Positions 6,145 through 8,665 of a DNA stretch of 8,665 nt are shown here, piece after piece. A program made the translations under genes and the position numbers. How positions within the stretch are numbered: the first letter of the stretch is position 1; each line of letters opens with the position of its first letter. The notes under the pieces are model-generated. The model searched no databases and was not told the origin of the DNA. It was given only the letters and a program-made list of their open reading frames with translations. Source of the stretch: Desulfobacteraceae bacterium (GTDB lineage Bacteria; Desulfobacterota; Desulfobacteria; Desulfobacterales; DAOWNP01); the NCBI GenBank assembly GCA_030642545.1, contig DAOWNP010000091.1:1-8665 (forward strand), written 5' to 3'.

Positions 6145-6181
6145 TATTCTGCATTAATCAAAGAAATGCAGAATATAGACT
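6126..6181 (-). terminator. Hairpin after pckG, possible terminator
   Basis: ATATTCTGCATT (6144-6155) and AATGCAGAATAT (6165-6176) form a perfect 12-bp stem with a 9-base loop. GTC/GAC extends it after one mismatch, and an outer AGTCTA (6126-6131) / TAGACT (6176-6181) pairing is an alternative. It lies 47 bp beyond the pckG stop, where a terminator is expected, but on the minus strand it is followed by an A-run, not a T-run. It may instead protect the 3' end or regulate the overlapping sppA promoter. Confidence 0.4.
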
Positions 6182-6227
6182 ATAATATACAGTTTAGTTT
6201 ACGAAAAATTTATAAAATTTCTACTAC

Positions 6228-8198
6228 TTATCTAACTTTTTCCTCAAAGTTTGCAGGAGTAACAATAGAACCAAATCTGTTTTTTAAAACAAGAAGCTCC
6301 TCTTTCTGTTTTTTTAAGACATCAAACAGCATCTTCGGAATATTTTCTTCTTTTCCATATGCATCAGCCTGAAGATCTATTCTAACTATAATTTTATCAA
6401 TATATAAAGAGAACTGTTTAGTATAAAGCTCTTTTGAGTAATCCTTATCAATTATGTTTTTAAACAGATCTTTGAGATCTTCATATCTCGGCATACACCC
6501 AATAGGTGTGCATACTGCCTGTACCTCACCATGTACATATCTGTCAAGCCATGCCAGCCAAACTTTTACATCTTTTTTTTCACCAAGCAGCTTTTTAGAT
6601 GATCCGCCCCGTGCACTTTCTGTAAGAAAATAATTAAGACCAGCAATGACAGGTTTTTTGTTTTCATCTATTTTTTTATTCCCAAAAAAATTAAACTGGG
6701 CTTTCATATAGTCTCCAAGAGCACCTGGAATAAAAGGAGCATTTGCCCAGGGAGCACGCTTTATTCCAACTGCACCTACTTCTGTAGCTGTAGCAGCTGA
6801 GACTATACATGCACCAATCACGACTCCCTCATCAGAAGTTTTAGCTGTCCATACAGGAGGCATGGTATCACTATCTCTACCACTATATGTAATAATTCTA
6901 ATTTCAACTCCAGCCGGATTTTCAGCATCTTTTTCAGAATAATTTGAAAGTTCTTTTGAAGCTATAGTACAACGAGCATTGGGATGAGAAAGAGGTATCT
7001 TTTTTCCGTTTTCATCAACCATCCCTTTTTTCCATTCACCTTGAAAATTTCTACCTTTTACTGGTGACTCTTCACCATTTCCATTCCAGTGAGGAACATC
7101 ATTATCATCAATAAGAACATTTGTCCAGATAACCTCAGCACCAGGATTTCTAAGCTTATCCATGAGAATTGGATCACCAGCCAAATTTACATCCTCAACA
7201 ATTCCAAATATTCCACATTCCGGATTTATAGAGCGAATTGAACCATTTTTATCAATCCACATCTGAGCAAGATCATCTCCAACAAAATACGTTCCTGCCA
7301 TTGCAGTTGTTGTTTTTCCACAACCACTCGGAGCTGCACCAGCACACCATGTAACACGACCATTAGGTCCCTTTATACCAGTAATAAACATATGCTCAGC
7401 AAGTGCCATATCATTTCCCTGATACACAGCTTTATCAACAGCAAACCTGTGATTACCCTTTTTCATCAGCAGAGTATTTCCAGCATAAGTACAATTAAAA
7501 CTATATGTAGTTTGATGGCTTCTATCCATAAACACTCTTGCATTAGGAAGATCTTCTGTTCTGTTTAGACCTTCACTATGAATATTACAGAAAAAATATC
7601 CAAGCTTATCAACTTCTTTTTCAAAATTATCAAATGAGTTCCTGTAGAGAATTTCAGCACTATGAAGAACATACGCTGAACTGGATATTTCAAGAGCAGG
7701 ATTTGAAGCAGGAGAGCCAACAGGTCCACGCATGTAAAACCCTACTATCATTGTTTTTCCATGCATAATCCCTTTCATATGCTGATCAACTGTTTTTAAG
7801 GCATCATCTCTTAACATTTTTTTAGCAAGAGAACTGGTCTGTTCATTCTCATTGACAATATAAAAAGTGCGGTCAACAATACGCCCCTGTTCATCTTTAA
7901 GATCGTAATGAATTGTATGCCCATCCATGGCAAGTTTTTTTTCTTCACCTTTTTTAAGAGCAATATCTCTTACAACCTGTCTGTCTTCTTCTGAACCTGT
8001 AAGTATAACCACAGAATCAGGCTCACACATGGAAATTGCATTTGCAATTTTCAACAAAACTTCAGGATTTTTTATTCTGCTGATTTTTGACCTGTTTTTA
8101 CTATCCATTTTTGCATCAAATATTACCTCGGCTTCTTTTAAATCACTTATCCCGCCAAGCTCACTTACAATATCAACACCTTTATTTCTAAGCAACAT
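6228..8198 (-). CDS. pckG: Phosphoenolpyruvate carboxykinase (GTP)
   Basis: The enzyme interconverts oxaloacetate + GTP and PEP + GDP + CO2 in the cytoplasm, linking the C4 acid pool with gluconeogenesis or, in reverse, anaplerosis. The 656-residue product is longer than the usual roughly 600. Family landmarks in order are GKTMIVGFYMRGPVGSP (147-163), SSAYVLHSAEILYR (173-186), AGNTLLMKKG (239-248) with a likely Mn-ligand Lys246/247, LAEHM (266-270) with Mn-ligand His269, the P-loop APSGCGKTTTAM (289-300) with the characteristic Cys293, VGDDLAQM (306-313) with a Mn-binding aspartate, INPECGIFGI (324-333), and the VEIRIITYSGRDSDTMPPV segment (431-449). The P-loop reads SGCGKTTTAM where vertebrate-type enzymes have SACGKTNLAM, so this is a divergent subgroup. 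GAGGAG (8206-8211), seven bases upstream, supports the start. Nucleotide preference for GTP is inferred from family membership. Confidence 0.93.
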   Translation of the reverse strand: MLLRNKGVDIVSELGGISDLKEAEVIFDAKMDSKNRSKISRIKNPEVLLKIANAISMCEPDSVVILTGSEEDRQVVRDIALKKGEEKKLAMDGHTIHYDLKDEQGRIVDRTFYIVNENEQTSSLAKKMLRDDALKTVDQHMKGIMHGKTMIVGFYMRGPVGSPASNPALEISSSAYVLHSAEILYRNSFDNFEKEVDKLGYFFCNIHSEGLNRTEDLPNARVFMDRSHQTTYSFNCTYAGNTLLMKKGNHRFAVDKAVYQGNDMALAEHMFITGIKGPNGRVTWCAGAAPSGCGKTTTAMAGTYFVGDDLAQMWIDKNGSIRSINPECGIFGIVEDVNLAGDPILMDKLRNPGAEVIWTNVLIDDNDVPHWNGNGEESPVKGRNFQGEWKKGMVDENGKKIPLSHPNARCTIASKELSNYSEKDAENPAGVEIRIITYSGRDSDTMPPVWTAKTSDEGVVIGACIVSAATATEVGAVGIKRAPWANAPFIPGALGDYMKAQFNFFGNKKIDENKKPVIAGLNYFLTESARGGSSKKLLGEKKDVKVWLAWLDRYVHGEVQAVCTPIGCMPRYEDLKDLFKNIIDKDYSKELYTKQFSLYIDKIIVRIDLQADAYGKEENIPKMLFDVLKKQKEELLVLKNRFGSIVTPANFEEKVR

Positions 8199-8222
8199 GT
8201 TTTAACTCCTCATCAATCTGCC

Positions 8223-8292
8223 GCATAATCTAAATATACAAACAAAATAGATTATTAAGCTGTATTTCACATATAGCCGCATAATCTATTTT
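8223..8292 (-). promoter_or_regulatory. Competing stem-loops in the pckG leader
   Basis: AAAATAGATTAT (8244-8255) is the perfect complement of ATAATCTATTTT at 8281-8292 (12 bp, 25-base loop). Eight of its bases (8248-8255) can instead pair with ATAATCTA at 8225-8232 (15-base loop), close to the ribosome binding site at 8206-8211. The two pairings exclude each other. No terminator or direct masking of the ribosome binding site is seen, so a switching role is only a hypothesis. Confidence 0.35.
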
Positions 8293-8394
8293 AGGTTCAT
8301 AGTAAATAATACTGCTAATAATGCAACCAGCATAATCTATTTTAGGTTCATAGTAAATAATACTGCTAATAATGCAACCAGCACAATCTATTTT
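8279..8394. repeat. 51-bp tandem direct repeat, two perfect copies plus a partial third
   Basis: Copies at 8279-8329 and 8330-8380 are identical over all 51 bases. A third start (GCACAATCTATTTT, 8381-8394) then diverges. The same GCATAATCTA that opens each unit also occurs at 8223-8232. Perfect identity in otherwise variable non-coding DNA suggests a recent duplication. The repeats lie downstream of the candidate pckG promoter, so they would be transcribed as part of its leader. Confidence 0.95.
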
Positions 8395-8435
8395 TTTAGC
8401 ACTACCATTTGCAAGTCATTATTTTTCATGCACAA

Positions 8436-8464
8436 TGTATAAAAAAATAATATCAGTGTGTCAA
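8436..8464 (-). promoter_or_regulatory. Candidate sigma-70 promoter of pckG
   Basis: On the minus strand a perfect -35 box TTGACA (8459-8464) is followed at the ideal 17-bp spacing by TATACA (8436-8441), which matches the -10 consensus at 4/6. Initiation would fall near 8429, giving a leader of about 230 nt that contains the tandem repeat. Confidence 0.5.
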
Positions 8465-8582
8465 TATTTTTATGCTTTATATAGGTGAATTTCATTGTAA
8501 CAGATAAAAAAAACTACTTTATGCAGTTCAATTGCCTGCCAGCACAATAAATACAATAATTTATGGACAGTTAATTTTTCGA

Positions 8583-8665
8583 CAGGTTGCCTGCTGCATG
8601 AAAATTTCTTCTATGTTCAAGGCGGAAAATTATTTTGACCACAGGCATACGCCGTTGTATTTTCC
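8583..8665 (+). repeat. Hairpin repeat element with conserved loop (copy 2, cut by the window edge)
   Basis: It shares with 1980-2119 the CAGG-TG start, AAAATTTCT, GTTCAAGGC and the loop CAGGCATAC...CGTTGTATTTTCC. The 17-base 5' arm (8624-8640, GGAAAATTATTTTGACC) differs from that of copy 1 at many positions. The 3' arm lies outside the window. The same strand orientation is used in both copies. Confidence 0.7.

Larger units (their letters stand above)
8199..8665. other. Gene-free pckG upstream region
   Basis: No coding frame or RNA gene is evident. From the gene outward it holds the pckG ribosome binding site, an inverted repeat near the start codon, a 51-bp tandem duplication, a candidate promoter (8436-8464), about 115 bp of AT-rich sequence with nothing recognisable, and the truncated hairpin repeat at the right edge. 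Confidence 0.75.

Noticed and set aside
6166..6372. Plus-strand 68-residue frame opposite the pckG 3' end
   Set aside because: Antisense to conserved pckG coding sequence and begins inside a hairpin; no supporting signal.
7927..8205. Plus-strand 92-residue frame opposite the pckG 5' end
   Set aside because: Antisense to pckG; low-complexity Ser/Phe/Leu composition typical of a mirror frame.
8279..8394. CRISPR-like array
   Set aside because: Two identical adjacent 51-bp units with no unique spacers, and no cas genes; it is a simple tandem duplication.

Overview
The window is AT-rich DNA from a bacterium, most likely an anaerobe of the Desulfobacterota (sulfate-reducer type, Desulfobacterales-like). 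This is inferred from gene content: a TAXI-type TRAP solute-binding lipoprotein, a tandem pair of family III (CaiB/BaiF) CoA-transferases, a single-domain SppA lipoprotein and a GTP-type PEP carboxykinase with an unusual P-loop. Long intergenic spaces filled with imperfect palindromes and short dispersed repeats fit the same guess. No rRNA or taxonomic marker is present, so the assignment is tentative.

Layout. Positions 1-108 hold the end of an unrecognised plus-strand frame. It converges on and overlaps a minus-strand TAXI-TRAP binding protein (85-1119) whose last 18 residues do not look like the family, which suggests a rearrangement breakpoint near 141. Positions 1120-2432 have no gene but are rich in repeats: an approximately 64-bp inverted repeat (1436-1498 / 2119-2182), several copies of an 18-bp motif (TTTTGTCCACGTTCCTTA), a hairpin with a perfect 17-bp stem (1980-2119), and a 143-bp imperfect palindrome (2231-2373). 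Two paralogous CoA-transferase genes follow on the plus strand (2433-3731 and 3758-4984), 26 bp apart, each with a strong ribosome binding site. They read convergently toward sppA (5095-6066, minus), whose probable intrinsic terminator overlaps the stop codon of the second CoA-transferase. Upstream of sppA are its probable promoter and a hairpin, then pckG (6228-8198, minus). pckG has a candidate promoter at 8436-8464 and a leader of about 230 nt that contains a perfect 51-bp tandem duplication and two competing stem-loops. The right edge cuts through a second copy of the hairpin element seen at 1980-2119.

How the genes fit together. The CoA-transferase pair probably activates an organic acid by moving CoA from an acyl-CoA donor; the substrate cannot be read from the sequence. 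The TAXI protein would capture a carboxylate-type solute outside the membrane, and PEP carboxykinase links oxaloacetate to PEP. These are compatible with organic-acid metabolism, but the genes lie in separate transcription units and no shared pathway is shown. I do not see a clearly new multi-gene system. The most interesting material is non-coding: the repeat families and the pckG leader.
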